A DNA stretch of 21,416 nucleotides from Campylobacteraceae bacterium (GCA_027022775.1 JALVXO010000004.1:1-21416); one strand, 5' to 3'. Positions 7,624-15,760 are shown, numbered from the stretch's first letter. The notes: generated by a model from the letters alone, not told the origin. Numbers and translations: made by a program.

Positions 7624-10098
7624 TTGAGTGATTTAAAAGAGAAAATAGAAGAACTTATAGAGCAAAAAGCGCCCAATTTTAAAATTGCCAAGCTTATTAG
7701 AGAAGAGTTAAAAAGCTACAATCAAAATCTCCCTCAAAAATTCAAAGAGAGCAAAGGGGTTGGTTTTTTATTTAAACATACCCGTAAAATCGATGAAATT
7801 ATAAAGTTATGCTATTATGTTGCCACCAGGGAGATGTTCGGTGAATATTTTCCTACAAAAACTGTAATTCCGCTTACAATTACTGCGCTTGGCAGTTACG
7901 GAAGGGAACAATTAAGCCCTAAATCGGATATTGACATTATGTTTGTTTACAAAGATGTGCCGGGATACAATGTTAAAAATATTATCGAAAAAATGTATTA
8001 TCTGCTTTTGGATTCAGGTTTAAAACTTGGACATAGGGTGCATGAAATTGATGAGCTGGAAGATGTAGCAGAAAGTGACATTACAATAAAAACTGCAATT
8101 TTAGAATCCCGCTTTGTGGACGGTTCTAAATATCTCTGGTATCAAATTCAAAACCATCTTGGCCATATAAGATACAAAAACCAGCAAGAGTTTATTTTGG
8201 CAAAAATAGAGGAGCGGCGCAAATTCAGGGCAAAATATCCAATTATGATGGAGCCTAATTTAAAAGAGGGGGTTGGGGGCTTTAGAGATGCAAATCTTGT
8301 TTTATGGATCGGCAAACTGCTTTACAATGTACCGCGTATAGAAGATTTGCCAAAAGAGATAGTAGCGCCGGAAGATTATAAAAAATTCAGCATATCACTT
8401 AAATTTCTCTTTAAAGTCAGAGCGGCGCTTCATTTGATTTTAAAAAACAAAAACGACCAGCTGAGGCTTGATTATATTCCTGCAGTAATGGAACTTTTAA
8501 ATTACCCAGACAAACCGGAATCGCAAATAAAATTTTCAAGACGGGTAATTAAAAGTTTGCGGACAATTTGGTTATACTCAAGAATATGGATAGATGCTTT
8601 AATAAGCAAAGCTGATGATATTCAAATTGATATTTACACCGGATATTTAAAACCGGAAAATGAGTATAAAAATTTAGAAGAGATAATTAAATTTTTAATA
8701 GAGAATGCTAACAAGCCGTTTAGGATTCATCCTAAACTCCATTTAATGATGCTGCATGCAAAAAAGGTAAAATCGGAAAAGAGATTAAACCGGCTGGTTT
8801 TAAAAGCTTTTGAAACAGACTATACAAGTTCTATTTTAACCGCATTTTCCGAAGTTAAAATGTTAAAATATTTTATTAAACCTATGCAGCACCCAGAAGC
8901 ACTGCCGCAGTTTGACGGATACCATAAATATAGCGTAGATACCCATTCGATTAAAGCGGTAGAGGCTTTAGAGAATATTACAGACTCCAGGCTAAAAACA
9001 ATTTACAACTCTTTGAGCGAAGATAAAAAGAGGCTGTTAAAGCTGGTTGCCTTTTTGCACGATGCAGGGAAGGGGAAAAAAGAGGATCATCATAAACGCG
9101 GCGAATATCTTTTTAAAAAATATGGAAAAAATTTGGGATTGCCGGAAGAAGATATCAAAATCGGGGCAAATTTGATTCTGCACCACAGCAAAATGAGTAT
9201 AACGGCGCAGAAAGAGGATATATACAGCCATAAAGTGGTTGCAAAATTTACTGCACTCTTCCCTACAAAACTGGAGCTTAATATGATTTTGCTGCTTACT
9301 TATGCCGATACAACAGCGGTTGGAAGCAATATATACAACGAACTGACTGCGCGTCTGTTTAAATCTTTATACGATAATGCTATGGAGTTTTTAATCCACA
9401 GAAACTTTTTGGATGAAGCGATACAGAGAGCAAGACGCGAAGAGAGCATAAAGCGTTCACGAAAATTCACTGCACTTCCAAAAAAGATACAGAGAAAAAT
9501 TTTAAATATCGAATCCAACCTGCCATTTATTAAATATACTACTGCAAGAATAATTGAGATAGCAGTCCGTGCCGATAAAATTGATACTTTTGAATACGAA
9601 GTCACAAATAAAAAATTCTTGACTATTGAGATAATTAAAAAAATTCCGCTCGATTTGGGATATCTGCTCTCTAAACTTTCAAATATTAACCTTGTAAATA
9701 TGGATATAATTAAACTTTTTGACGGAAAAAAATATTTTAAAATAGATTTTAATGAAAAAGTTACCGAAGATGATGTTAAAGATATAAAAAGAATTATAGA
9801 AGAGTCTTTTACAAAACAAGAAAGAATTCAGCTTCCTAAACCAACAATTTACCGCGAAGATATCGAAATAGATTGCGAACATAGTTCACATTATGCCCTT
9901 ATGCGTTTTACAGCCGATGACCAAAAAGGGCTTTTGGCATACCTGATGAATATTTTCGAAGAGTATGGCATAGAGATAGTTTCCGCAAAAGTTTATACCC
10001 ATAAAAACAAGGTTGATGATATGTTTTTAATAGAGAGAAATGGAAAATACTGTATAAATTTAGATAAAATATGCAAACAGTTTGCGCAAGAGTGCTGA
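7624..10098 (+). CDS. glnD: GlnD-type [protein-PII] uridylyltransferase / uridylyl-removing enzyme
   Basis: About 824 residues with the GlnD domain order. An N-terminal nucleotidyltransferase domain has GSYGREQLSPKSDID near residues 90-104 and a GlnE/GlnD helper region after it (EPNLKEGVGGFRD). An HD hydrolase domain shows FLHDAGKGKKEDHHKRG near residue 475 and LHHSKMS. Two C-terminal ACT domains follow: the first is diverged (about 660-730), the second clear (HSSHYALMRFTADDQKG, from about 752). GlnD uridylylates and de-uridylylates PII in response to glutamine, setting nitrogen metabolism. The open frame reaches back to GTG 7585, but AGGAT before TTG 7624 and the promoter at 7586-7594 favour TTG. 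It is slightly shorter than the enteric enzyme (~890). A (p)ppGpp-like or other HD role is less likely. Confidence 0.85.
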   Translation: MSDLKEKIEELIEQKAPNFKIAKLIREELKSYNQNLPQKFKESKGVGFLFKHTRKIDEIIKLCYYVATREMFGEYFPTKTVIPLTITALGSYGREQLSPKSDIDIMFVYKDVPGYNVKNIIEKMYYLLLDSGLKLGHRVHEIDELEDVAESDITIKTAILESRFVDGSKYLWYQIQNHLGHIRYKNQQEFILAKIEERRKFRAKYPIMMEPNLKEGVGGFRDANLVLWIGKLLYNVPRIEDLPKEIVAPEDYKKFSISLKFLFKVRAALHLILKNKNDQLRLDYIPAVMELLNYPDKPESQIKFSRRVIKSLRTIWLYSRIWIDALISKADDIQIDIYTGYLKPENEYKNLEEIIKFLIENANKPFRIHPKLHLMMLHAKKVKSEKRLNRLVLKAFETDYTSSILTAFSEVKMLKYFIKPMQHPEALPQFDGYHKYSVDTHSIKAVEALENITDSRLKTIYNSLSEDKKRLLKLVAFLHDAGKGKKEDHHKRGEYLFKKYGKNLGLPEEDIKIGANLILHHSKMSITAQKEDIYSHKVVAKFTALFPTKLELNMILLLTYADTTAVGSNIYNELTARLFKSLYDNAMEFLIHRNFLDEAIQRARREESIKRSRKFTALPKKIQRKILNIESNLPFIKYTTARIIEIAVRADKIDTFEYEVTNKKFLTIEIIKKIPLDLGYLLSKLSNINLVNMDIIKLFDGKKYFKIDFNEKVTEDDVKDIKRIIEESFTKQERIQLPKPTIYREDIEIDCEHSSHYALMRFTADDQKGLLAYLMNIFEEYGIEIVSAKVYTHKNKVDDMFLIERNGKYCINLDKICKQFAQEC

Positions 10099-10326
10099 TA
10101 AAATTAGCTGTATTTAAACTAAAATTATACGAAGCAAAAAGCTTAAAGCTTAAAGCCAGAAAAGAAGAACACCTTGTTGTTCCTGGCTTGACCAAGAATC
10201 CACAGTTTTTGCAACCGATATGTGTTGCACTTTCACTAATCTCTAATCTCTCTTCTCTAGAAGAACATTGCCGCACTAACATCCAGATTAAGGAATACTG
10301 ATTACGGAAAAGTTTCAACTTTAAAC
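10099..10326. repeat. Mosaic intergenic repeat block, copy 1
   Basis: The gap between convergent glnD and carA carries no convincing gene. It holds an AAAGC array (10131-10156) and an imperfect stem-loop TTCCTGG/CCAAGAA (10180-10198) flanked by ACCTTGT and CCACAG. AACCGATATGTG follows, then a CTAATCTCT tract (10236-10260) and GATTACGGAAAA (10299-10310). The stretch from about 10171 to 10229 aligns with 18929-18987, with a handful of changes and one indel. The module order differs from that at 18887-19272. Confidence 0.75.
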
Positions 10327-11451
10327 TCACTTAACCATATCGGCAAATTTTTTAAACACATATGCACTCTCATTCGGACCGGGGCTGGCTTCGGGGTGGT
10401 GCTGGACAGAGAAAACCTCTTTGTTTTTATATTTAATACCCTCGATTGTGTTGTCAAAAAGGTTAATATGGGTAACTTCGGCTATTTCGGTAATGTTTTG
10501 GGGCACATTATAGTTGTGGTTTTGTGCCGTAATTTCCACTCTGCCTTCGCTATTTTTAACGGGATGGTTTCCGCCGTGGTGTCCAAACTTAAGCTTATAA
10601 GTGTCGTAACCGTGAGCAATAGAGAGCATCTGGTGCCCAAGGCAGATTGCAAACATTGGGATATTGGCATCTAGCAGCTCTTTTACAATCTCTTTTTGCT
10701 CTTCTAAAACAAGCGGGTCGCCCGGACCGTTAGATAAAAACACTCCGCCTATTTCGCCCTTTTTAAATTTTTCTTTAACTTCGCCTGCAGGGGTGTTTGC
10801 CGGCACAACTTCAACCTCCAGCCCCGCTGTTACAAGCTCGTTTAAAATATTTCTTTTAATTCCAAAATCGTAAGCAATTACCCTTTTAGAGGTGAGCGGT
10901 TTTGTATATTCAAATTTGCTTGCATCATATTTGCCGGTATTATGGATATAAGGCTCTTTTGTCGTAACCTCTTTAATGTAATTTATCTCGCCAATTTTAG
11001 GACTGGATTTTAAAATTTTTTCCAGTTCCTCTTTGCTGCTTATTTCGGTAGAGGCAACCATCTCCATAGCCCCCTCGTCGCGCAGCATCTTCGTAAGATA
11101 GCGGGTATCTATATTGCAAATTCCCAAAATGCCGTTTTTCTTAAGCAGCAAACTTAAACTGTTTTTGCTTCTGAAATTGGAGTGTCTCTCTTGATAATTT
11201 CGAACTATAACCCCTTTGCAAAACGCTCTCTCTTGCAGATTTTCAAAATCTTCCCCGTTAATCCCGACATTTCCAATTTCGGGCATTGTAAAAGTGATAA
11301 ACTGCCCCGCATAGCTTGGGTCTGTAATAATCTCTTGATATCCGGTTAAAGAGGTGTTAAAAACCACTTCGCCAAAAGCTGTGCCCTCTGCACCAAAACT
11401 CTCCGCTTCTAAAAAAAGCCCGTTTTCAAAATAAAGCCAAACCTTTTGCAT
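10327..11451 (-). CDS. carA: Carbamoyl-phosphate synthase small (glutaminase) subunit
   Basis: The 374-residue CarA subunit cleaves glutamine and passes ammonia to CarB for carbamoyl phosphate, used in pyrimidine and arginine synthesis. The N-terminal CPSase domain has FNTSLTGYQEIITDPSYAGQ (31-50). The class I glutaminase domain has FLSNGPGDP (238-246), nucleophile Cys270 in AICLGHQ, and the His352/Glu354 pair in HHPEASPGP. The length equals the family norm (about 375-385). ATG 11451 has AGGAGA in front and lies 9 bp after the DUF507 stop. It is the last gene of the purA-DUF507-carA run; carB is not in the window. Confidence 0.97.
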   Translation of the reverse strand: MQKVWLYFENGLFLEAESFGAEGTAFGEVVFNTSLTGYQEIITDPSYAGQFITFTMPEIGNVGINGEDFENLQERAFCKGVIVRNYQERHSNFRSKNSLSLLLKKNGILGICNIDTRYLTKMLRDEGAMEMVASTEISSKEELEKILKSSPKIGEINYIKEVTTKEPYIHNTGKYDASKFEYTKPLTSKRVIAYDFGIKRNILNELVTAGLEVEVVPANTPAGEVKEKFKKGEIGGVFLSNGPGDPLVLEEQKEIVKELLDANIPMFAICLGHQMLSIAHGYDTYKLKFGHHGGNHPVKNSEGRVEITAQNHNYNVPQNITEIAEVTHINLFDNTIEGIKYKNKEVFSVQHHPEASPGPNESAYVFKKFADMVK

Positions 11452-11460
11452 CTATCTCTC

Positions 11461-12012
11461 CTATAGCATTCCGCGGCGGATAAGCTCTTCTTTAAATAGC
11501 CGCTGGTAAGTTATTTCATACTCTTCGCTGCCTGGCAGAATCTCTTTTTTCATCTTTTTTATTTTATCATAAACTATATCATCTATCTCTTCATAACTTT
11601 TTGCAAAATCTTTAAATGCTTTAAATATAACATTTTTTACCTGGTTGTCATTGACTTCATACTCTATTAAATACTCTTCGTATAGTTCATCCAAAATCTT
11701 ATGCGCTATTTCGCTGTATCTGTCGTCATAATTCATAATAACACCGTATTCTGGCGCCAGTCTCTTTTTTATCATAAAGAAAAGCTGGCGCTCGTCAACC
11801 TGCTGAAGCTCTATATCATCATAATGCTCTTCGATAAGTTCGCGAACTTTTGCATCTAACTCTTTTTCTTGTTTTAAATTTTCATCTATTATTTTTTTGG
11901 CAGCTGCTACAACTGCATCTTTCCCTTTTAAAAGCTTTACAAAAGGAGCATTAATTAAATCGTTTGCTATTTTCCTTGCTACAAACTCGCTCTGGTTTGG
12001 CTTAAGTCTCAT
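11461..12012 (-). CDS. DUF507 family protein
   Basis: A 183-residue, highly charged, helical protein of unknown function. Opening MRLKPNQSEFVARKIANDL and the repeated arrangement (a basic N-terminal helix, an acidic middle, then HKILDELYEEYLIEYEVND in the second half) match the DUF507 family, where this length is usual and two similar halves are seen. No catalytic motif, signal peptide or membrane helix is visible. The SD (AAGGAG) is formed by the last codons of purA, and the ATG follows the purA stop by one base, so the two are tightly coupled. The neighbours purA and carA are the same in Campylobacter, as I recall, which hints at a nucleotide-linked role but does not prove it. Confidence 0.85.
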   Translation of the reverse strand: MRLKPNQSEFVARKIANDLINAPFVKLLKGKDAVVAAAKKIIDENLKQEKELDAKVRELIEEHYDDIELQQVDERQLFFMIKKRLAPEYGVIMNYDDRYSEIAHKILDELYEEYLIEYEVNDNQVKNVIFKAFKDFAKSYEEIDDIVYDKIKKMKKEILPGSEEYEITYQRLFKEELIRRGML

Positions 12013-12013
12013 T

Positions 12014-13267
12014 TTAACTCCTTATTATGGTATCTTCTCTATCTGGCGATGTGGATATTATACCAATTTTTGCCCCGCACAGCTTTTCCAGTTCCATAAT
12101 GTAATCCTGCGCCTCTTTTGGCAGTTTGTCAAACTCTCTGACACCTTCGCTTTTTTGCCACCCTTTAAAGCTTTTGTAAACCGGTTTTGCACCCTCTAAA
12201 GAGTATGGGACATAATCTATCACTTTCCCCTCAATCTCATACCCCACGCAGACTTTAACCTCATCCAATCCGTCAAGCACATCCAGTTTCATAAGGGCGA
12301 TTTTGCTTACACCGTTTAATCTTACCGCATGCTTCATAGCCACTGCATCAAACCAGCCGCATCTTCTTGGTCTTCCTGTGGTGGTTCCAAACTCATGCCC
12401 TTTTTCACGCAAATACTCGCCATCTTTGCCAAAATCTTCGCTAGGGAAAGGACCGTTGCCTACGCGTGTGCAGTATGCTTTTGCAATACCTACAACTTTG
12501 CCGATTGTGTGCGGCGCTATGCCAAGCCCGCTGCAAGCCCCCGCGCTTATTGTTGTAGAGCTTGTAACATAGGGGTAGGTTCCATGGTCGATATCAAGCA
12601 TAGTTCCTTGCGCACCCTCTAAAAGCACTCTTTTTCCGCTATCAAGAGCATCCCAAACCATTAAAGTGGTATCGGTAATAAACGGGCTTAACTTTTGGCT
12701 GTAAAATTCCAGCTCTTTTAAAAGTTCATCCCCATCTGGAACCTCTACACCCATTGCATCAAAAATCGGTTTATTGATTTTAAAGTAACTTAAAATATCT
12801 TCGCAAAGCTTTTGAGGGTTAAGCAGTTCACCCACCCTATGACCTACTCTTGTAATTTTATCTCCGTAAGCCGGACCTATTCCTTTGCCTGTGGTTCCAA
12901 TTGCCTTATCGCCCTTAAGGCGCTCTTTTGCCTGGTCGATTTGCGCGTGGTAAGGAAGCAGCAGGTGCGCTTTATCCGAAATATAAATTCTGCCCTCTAT
13001 ATCGTCAAACTGCTCCAGCTCTTTTATAAAATCTTTAGGCGAAAGCACAACCCCGTTGCCTACTATATTTATTGCATCTTTATTTAAAACACCAGACGGC
13101 ACTAAATGAAGAGCATACTTTTTGCCCTCTGTTACAATTGTATGCCCTGCGTTATGCCCGCCTGCAAACCTGCAGACATAATCATACTTTTGAGCCAAAT
13201 GGTCAACAATTTTGCCTTTTCCTTCATCGCCCCACTGCAGGCCGACAATTAAATCCGCTTTTTGCAT
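12014..13267 (-). CDS. purA: Adenylosuccinate synthetase
   Basis: This 417-residue protein catalyses IMP + aspartate + GTP to adenylosuccinate, the first committed step to AMP. The N-terminal GTP loop and catalytic Asp lie in GLQWGDEGKGKIVDHLAQ (about 9-26), and the catalytic His in FAGGHNAGHT. The IMP-binding segment is TTGKGIGPAYGDK, followed by LLEGAQGTMLDIDHGTYPYV, the aspartate loop TTTGRPRRCGWFD and the C-terminal ISTSPDREDTI. The length is a little under the usual ~425-430, typical for this phylum. ATG 13267 directly follows the TAA of the broken hisZ-like frame, and AAAGGGA lies within that frame's last codons, suggesting translational coupling. Confidence 0.97.
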   Translation of the reverse strand: MQKADLIVGLQWGDEGKGKIVDHLAQKYDYVCRFAGGHNAGHTIVTEGKKYALHLVPSGVLNKDAINIVGNGVVLSPKDFIKELEQFDDIEGRIYISDKAHLLLPYHAQIDQAKERLKGDKAIGTTGKGIGPAYGDKITRVGHRVGELLNPQKLCEDILSYFKINKPIFDAMGVEVPDGDELLKELEFYSQKLSPFITDTTLMVWDALDSGKRVLLEGAQGTMLDIDHGTYPYVTSSTTISAGACSGLGIAPHTIGKVVGIAKAYCTRVGNGPFPSEDFGKDGEYLREKGHEFGTTTGRPRRCGWFDAVAMKHAVRLNGVSKIALMKLDVLDGLDEVKVCVGYEIEGKVIDYVPYSLEGAKPVYKSFKGWQKSEGVREFDKLPKEAQDYIMELEKLCGAKIGIISTSPDREDTIIRS

Positions 13268-13561
13268 TTAATCCCTTTGCATCTTTTTTGCTATCACAGC
13301 ATCGGTGTAAATTGCAAAACCGCTGCCGTTAATTTCATTAATATTTTAAATTCCGCCCGTCATATAGAGTTGCTCGCTCCTATATGCCCTAAACACCAAA
13401 GAGTTATAGTATTTAAGCGGCACATAAAAAAGCGGCAAAACCAGAGCATCTTTGTGCCCAATTTCAAGCACAGCGCAATTTTGCTTAATTTGGCGCTTTA
13501 GTTTTGCATTTTTGCTAAAATAGAGCCGGCTGCTGCTTGGAATTTCGTGTTCATAAATCAT
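13268..13561 (-). pseudogene. Broken hisZ-like gene (ATP phosphoribosyltransferase regulatory subunit family)
   Basis: From ATG 13561 a 71-codon frame runs to an in-frame TAA at 13346-13348. The opening MIYEHEIPSSSRLYFSKNAK is what I recognise as the start of HisZ-like, class-II-aaRS-fold proteins placed next to purA in Campylobacterota. Residues 48-71 (FYVPLKYYNSLVFRAY...MTGGI) resemble the later YYTGIVFEAY...GG motif. The two are only ~20 residues apart instead of roughly 150-200, so a large internal stretch is missing. After the TAA the same frame continues for 25 sensible codons (NINEINGSGFAIYTDAVIAK) up to a TAA abutting purA. The stop looks like a TAT/TAC-to-TAA change. ATG overlaps the upstream aminotransferase stop as ATGA. 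Alternatively a much reduced gene survives only to couple purA translation. Confidence 0.68.
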
Positions 13562-14670
13562 TTTAACTCCGCAGCAAAAACTTCACTGAATTTCTTGGCT
13601 GCAATGCCGCTAAATTCCACTCTGCCCAAATCTGCAAGAGCGCTCTCTACGGCATTTACAACCCAAAGCATATCACTTGTCTCAATAAGCCCCATATTGT
13701 TTATTCTAAAAATTTTACCCTTAAGGTGGTCTTGCCCGCCTGCAACATTTACCTTATATTTTGTTTTTAAAAGGGCTCTTATATCTTCTGCATTCTCATC
13801 AATAACAGTTGCCATTGCAAGAGCCGGAGATTTTGGGTAAATTGTTAAACCAAGAGCTTTAAGCGCTTCCAAAAGGGCTTTGCTTCTTGCTTTTGTAACT
13901 TTGTAAAGCTTCTCTTGCCCGCCAAACTCTTCGATAAGTTCAAAAATTTTATTTAACCCTATAATAAGAGTGGTAGCAGCGGTGTAAGCTGTTGTGTTTT
14001 TTTGCTGTTTTGCAATTTCGCTTGCCAAATTTAGGTAGTAACCTGCACCTTTGCCGATTCTCTCAAGAGCAGCCGCGCTTAAACCAACCATTGCAAGCCC
14101 CGGAGGAAGCATCAATGCCTTTTGGCTGCCTGCAATTAGCGCATCGATATTTTCTGTATCAATCGGCTCAACCCCAACTGCTGTAATTCCGTCTGCAATT
14201 ACCATAATATCGGGGTTAATCTCTTTAGCTGCTTTTGCAATCTCTTCTACAGGGTGTCTTAAACCGCCCGCACTTTCGCATATCTGAATTGCAATAGTAT
14301 CTATATCGCTGTTTTCACTCAAAGCTTTTTTAACATCTTCAACAGATGCCGGAGTGTTCCACTCATACTTTAACTCAACAAGCTCTTTATTGTGCGCTTT
14401 AACAATTTTGCCAAATCTCTCGCCAAATTTGCCGGCATTAACCGTTAAAGCTTTGTTGCGGCATAAATTAATAATTGCAGCCTCCATAGCACCGGTTCCC
14501 GAACTAGCTATCATAACCGCTTCATCCATGCTAAAAAGCTCTAAAAGAGAGCTTCTGGCTTTGGCAAATATTGCCTCAAATTCAGGCGTTCTGTGATGAA
14601 TCGTAGGCGCTGCCATAGCAACTCTGACAGCTTCTGGAACAGGCGTAGGCCCGGGAGTAAAAAGCAACAT
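13558..14670 (-). CDS. Class V PLP-dependent aminotransferase (alanine-glyoxylate / serine-pyruvate type)
   Basis: A 370-residue fold-type I aminotransferase. FTPGPTPVPEAVRVAMA (4-20) is the usual N-terminal hallmark. SSGTGAMEAA (56-65) forms the phosphate-binding turn, Asp160 in VIADGITAVG contacts the pyridine nitrogen, and Lys184 in GSQKALMLPPG is the PLP lysine. Family members interconvert alanine/glyoxylate or serine/pyruvate. In some bacteria lacking a classical SerC, such an enzyme may supply phosphoserine aminotransferase activity; that is conjecture here. ATG 14670 has AAGGAT seven bases upstream. It heads the minus-strand run leading to purA and carA, with a 4-bp overlap with the next frame. 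Confidence 0.9.
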   Translation of the reverse strand: MLLFTPGPTPVPEAVRVAMAAPTIHHRTPEFEAIFAKARSSLLELFSMDEAVMIASSGTGAMEAAIINLCRNKALTVNAGKFGERFGKIVKAHNKELVELKYEWNTPASVEDVKKALSENSDIDTIAIQICESAGGLRHPVEEIAKAAKEINPDIMVIADGITAVGVEPIDTENIDALIAGSQKALMLPPGLAMVGLSAAALERIGKGAGYYLNLASEIAKQQKNTTAYTAATTLIIGLNKIFELIEEFGGQEKLYKVTKARSKALLEALKALGLTIYPKSPALAMATVIDENAEDIRALLKTKYKVNVAGGQDHLKGKIFRINNMGLIETSDMLWVVNAVESALADLGRVEFSGIAAKKFSEVFAAELK

Positions 14671-14698
14671 TCCACATCCTTAATAAAAAAATCGTCCG

Positions 14699-14704
14699 AT
14701 TATA
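14699..14704 (-). promoter_or_regulatory. -10 box for the aminotransferase-purA-carA operon
   Basis: The minus strand reads AGATATAATCGG with a consensus TATAAT 28 bp ahead of the aminotransferase ATG. No -35 match is visible at 17 bp. Confidence 0.55.
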
Positions 14705-14965
14705 TCTAAAATTCTATTAGGGGGAGTTTTAATGCAAATTTTTCATTAATTTAGCTAACTGTTTACTCTAAAAATTTACAAAAGCAGCTATTTAACATAA
14801 TATTTATCTGCTGATACACAAATCTTTTTTCATTAATCCGAAAATTAGGTATTAACTAAAAATTTATAGTGATTTTACCGGACTTTTTCCCAAGGTTTAC
14901 TTTATTAACAAAAAGCAGATTTTTTTTAAAAAAAGCAGTGTATTTAAGTTTAATTAAAAGTTTAA

Positions 14966-15083
14966 TATTATACAATATGGTATTCCCATATTAAAAAATG
15001 TAAGAAGTCTCTTTCTAAATGAAGAGAACTTCTTACACTGGGAAGGGTTTGACATTGTAAAACGCGTCGTGTCTAAAAGACAC
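14966..15083 (+). promoter_or_regulatory. Possible promoter and structured leader of the first outer-membrane gene
   Basis: TATTAT (14966-14971) is a possible -10 box. Three inverted repeats follow: AATATGG/CCATATT (14974-14992), a strong 14-bp stem GTAAGAAGT-CTCTT / AAGAG-ACTTCTTAC with one bulged A (15000-15036), and GTGTCT/AGACAC with an AAA loop followed by CCTTTTATTAT (15069-15083). The last resembles a weak intrinsic terminator. A consensus TTGACA at 15049-15054 with TCTAAA 17 bp on is an alternative promoter, in which case the last palindrome could be an operator. The two models cannot be separated from sequence alone. Confidence 0.45.
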
Positions 15084-15127
15084 CTTTTATTATAACATTT
15101 TTATGTAAAAACAAGGAAAGGTTAGTC

Positions 15128-15760
15128 ATGAAAAAGGTAATTTTTTCATTAGTTGCAACTGCAGCGCTTACTAGCGTAGCATTTGCCGGTAAAAATGTGG
15201 CACCGGCTCCAATTCCTCCGGCACCGGTTCCTCAAAAACCTGCACCTAAAGCTCCGGAGGTTGTTCCGCCTCTTGGACTCTATGTAGGGGGCGGTTTGAC
15301 TTATGCCCACACAAAATGCAGCTGTGACCAAAATGTAAAATTTTCAAATGGTAAAAGAGGCAAAGTCAACAGTTCCGATACATACGGTTTTAATGTAAAA
15401 GCAGGTTATGAATTTAATCAATATTTAGCTTTTGAAGGGTTATATCTTTATACACCGTGGGGTGACAAAGATAAAACTTTAAAACACTACGGTGTCTATT
15501 TAAAACCAAAATTTGCGGTAAATAATATTGACGCTTATGCATTGCTGGGTTATGGCAAAACTAAATGCGAAACATTAAATAAAACCTTTAAAGGGTTCTC
15601 CTGGGGTGTTGGAACAGAGTATTCGTTTGGAGAAACCAGCAAAAATGGAACAAAAAGCGGTTGGGGGATTTATGCAGAGTATCTCCACCCTCTTGATAAG
15701 TCAGGTTCGACAAATGTATCTACTCATGTTGTTTCAGGCGGTTTAACTTACCATTTTTAA
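15128..15760 (+). CDS. Small outer-membrane beta-barrel protein (first of tandem pair)
   Basis: A 210-residue protein with a clear signal peptide (cleavage probably after AFA at residue 20). A proline/alanine/lysine-rich linker spans residues ~25-47, then comes a small beta-barrel, probably eight strands, of the porin/OmpA-like type. Alternating strands such as LYVGGGLTYAH, YGFNVKAGYEF, YLAFEGLYLY and WGIYAEYLHPL, and the terminal aromatic in GGLTYHF (assembly signal for the BAM machine), support this. It is closely related to the next gene; both share YTPWGDKDKTLKHYG. Three cysteines (KCSC near residue 64, KCET near 146) are kept in the paralogue, so a disulfide or metal site in a loop is possible. 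A pore, adhesion or envelope role cannot be chosen from sequence. It has a strong SD and a structured upstream region. Confidence 0.85.
   Translation: MKKVIFSLVATAALTSVAFAGKNVAPAPIPPAPVPQKPAPKAPEVVPPLGLYVGGGLTYAHTKCSCDQNVKFSNGKRGKVNSSDTYGFNVKAGYEFNQYLAFEGLYLYTPWGDKDKTLKHYGVYLKPKFAVNNIDAYALLGYGKTKCETLNKTFKGFSWGVGTEYSFGETSKNGTKSGWGIYAEYLHPLDKSGSTNVSTHVVSGGLTYHF

Larger units (their letters stand above)
14671..15127. other. Gene-free, very AT-rich divergent region
   Basis: There are 457 bp without a credible reading frame, tRNA or repeat module. The left part holds the aminotransferase promoter. The stretch 14760-14960 is AT-rich with A/T runs (for example around 14929-14943) and no clear element. 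From 14966 on come a possible -10 box and three successive stem-loops leading to the first outer-membrane gene. AAGGAAAGG at 15113-15121 is the ribosome-binding site for the ATG at 15128. Confidence 0.6.

Noticed and set aside
10071..10301. 76-codon plus-strand frame at the end of glnD
   Set aside because: It overlaps the end of glnD in another frame and then reads through repeat modules.
9908..10330. 140-codon minus-strand frame
   Set aside because: Antisense to the ACT domain of the GlnD-type gene and partly repeat DNA; low-complexity translation and no RBS.
13346..13348. TAA in the hisZ-like frame as a recoding or read-through site
   Set aside because: No recoding signal is evident, and the same gene also lacks most of its middle, so simple decay is the easier explanation.
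14999..15004. Start-stop pair ATG-TAA at the base of the 15000-15036 stem
   Set aside because: No SD in front and AT-rich surroundings make this a chance match.
14671..15127. Possible small gene, tRNA or small RNA in the large AT-rich gap
   Set aside because: No cloverleaf, no frame beyond a few codons with an SD; only promoter-like boxes and stem-loops could be supported.
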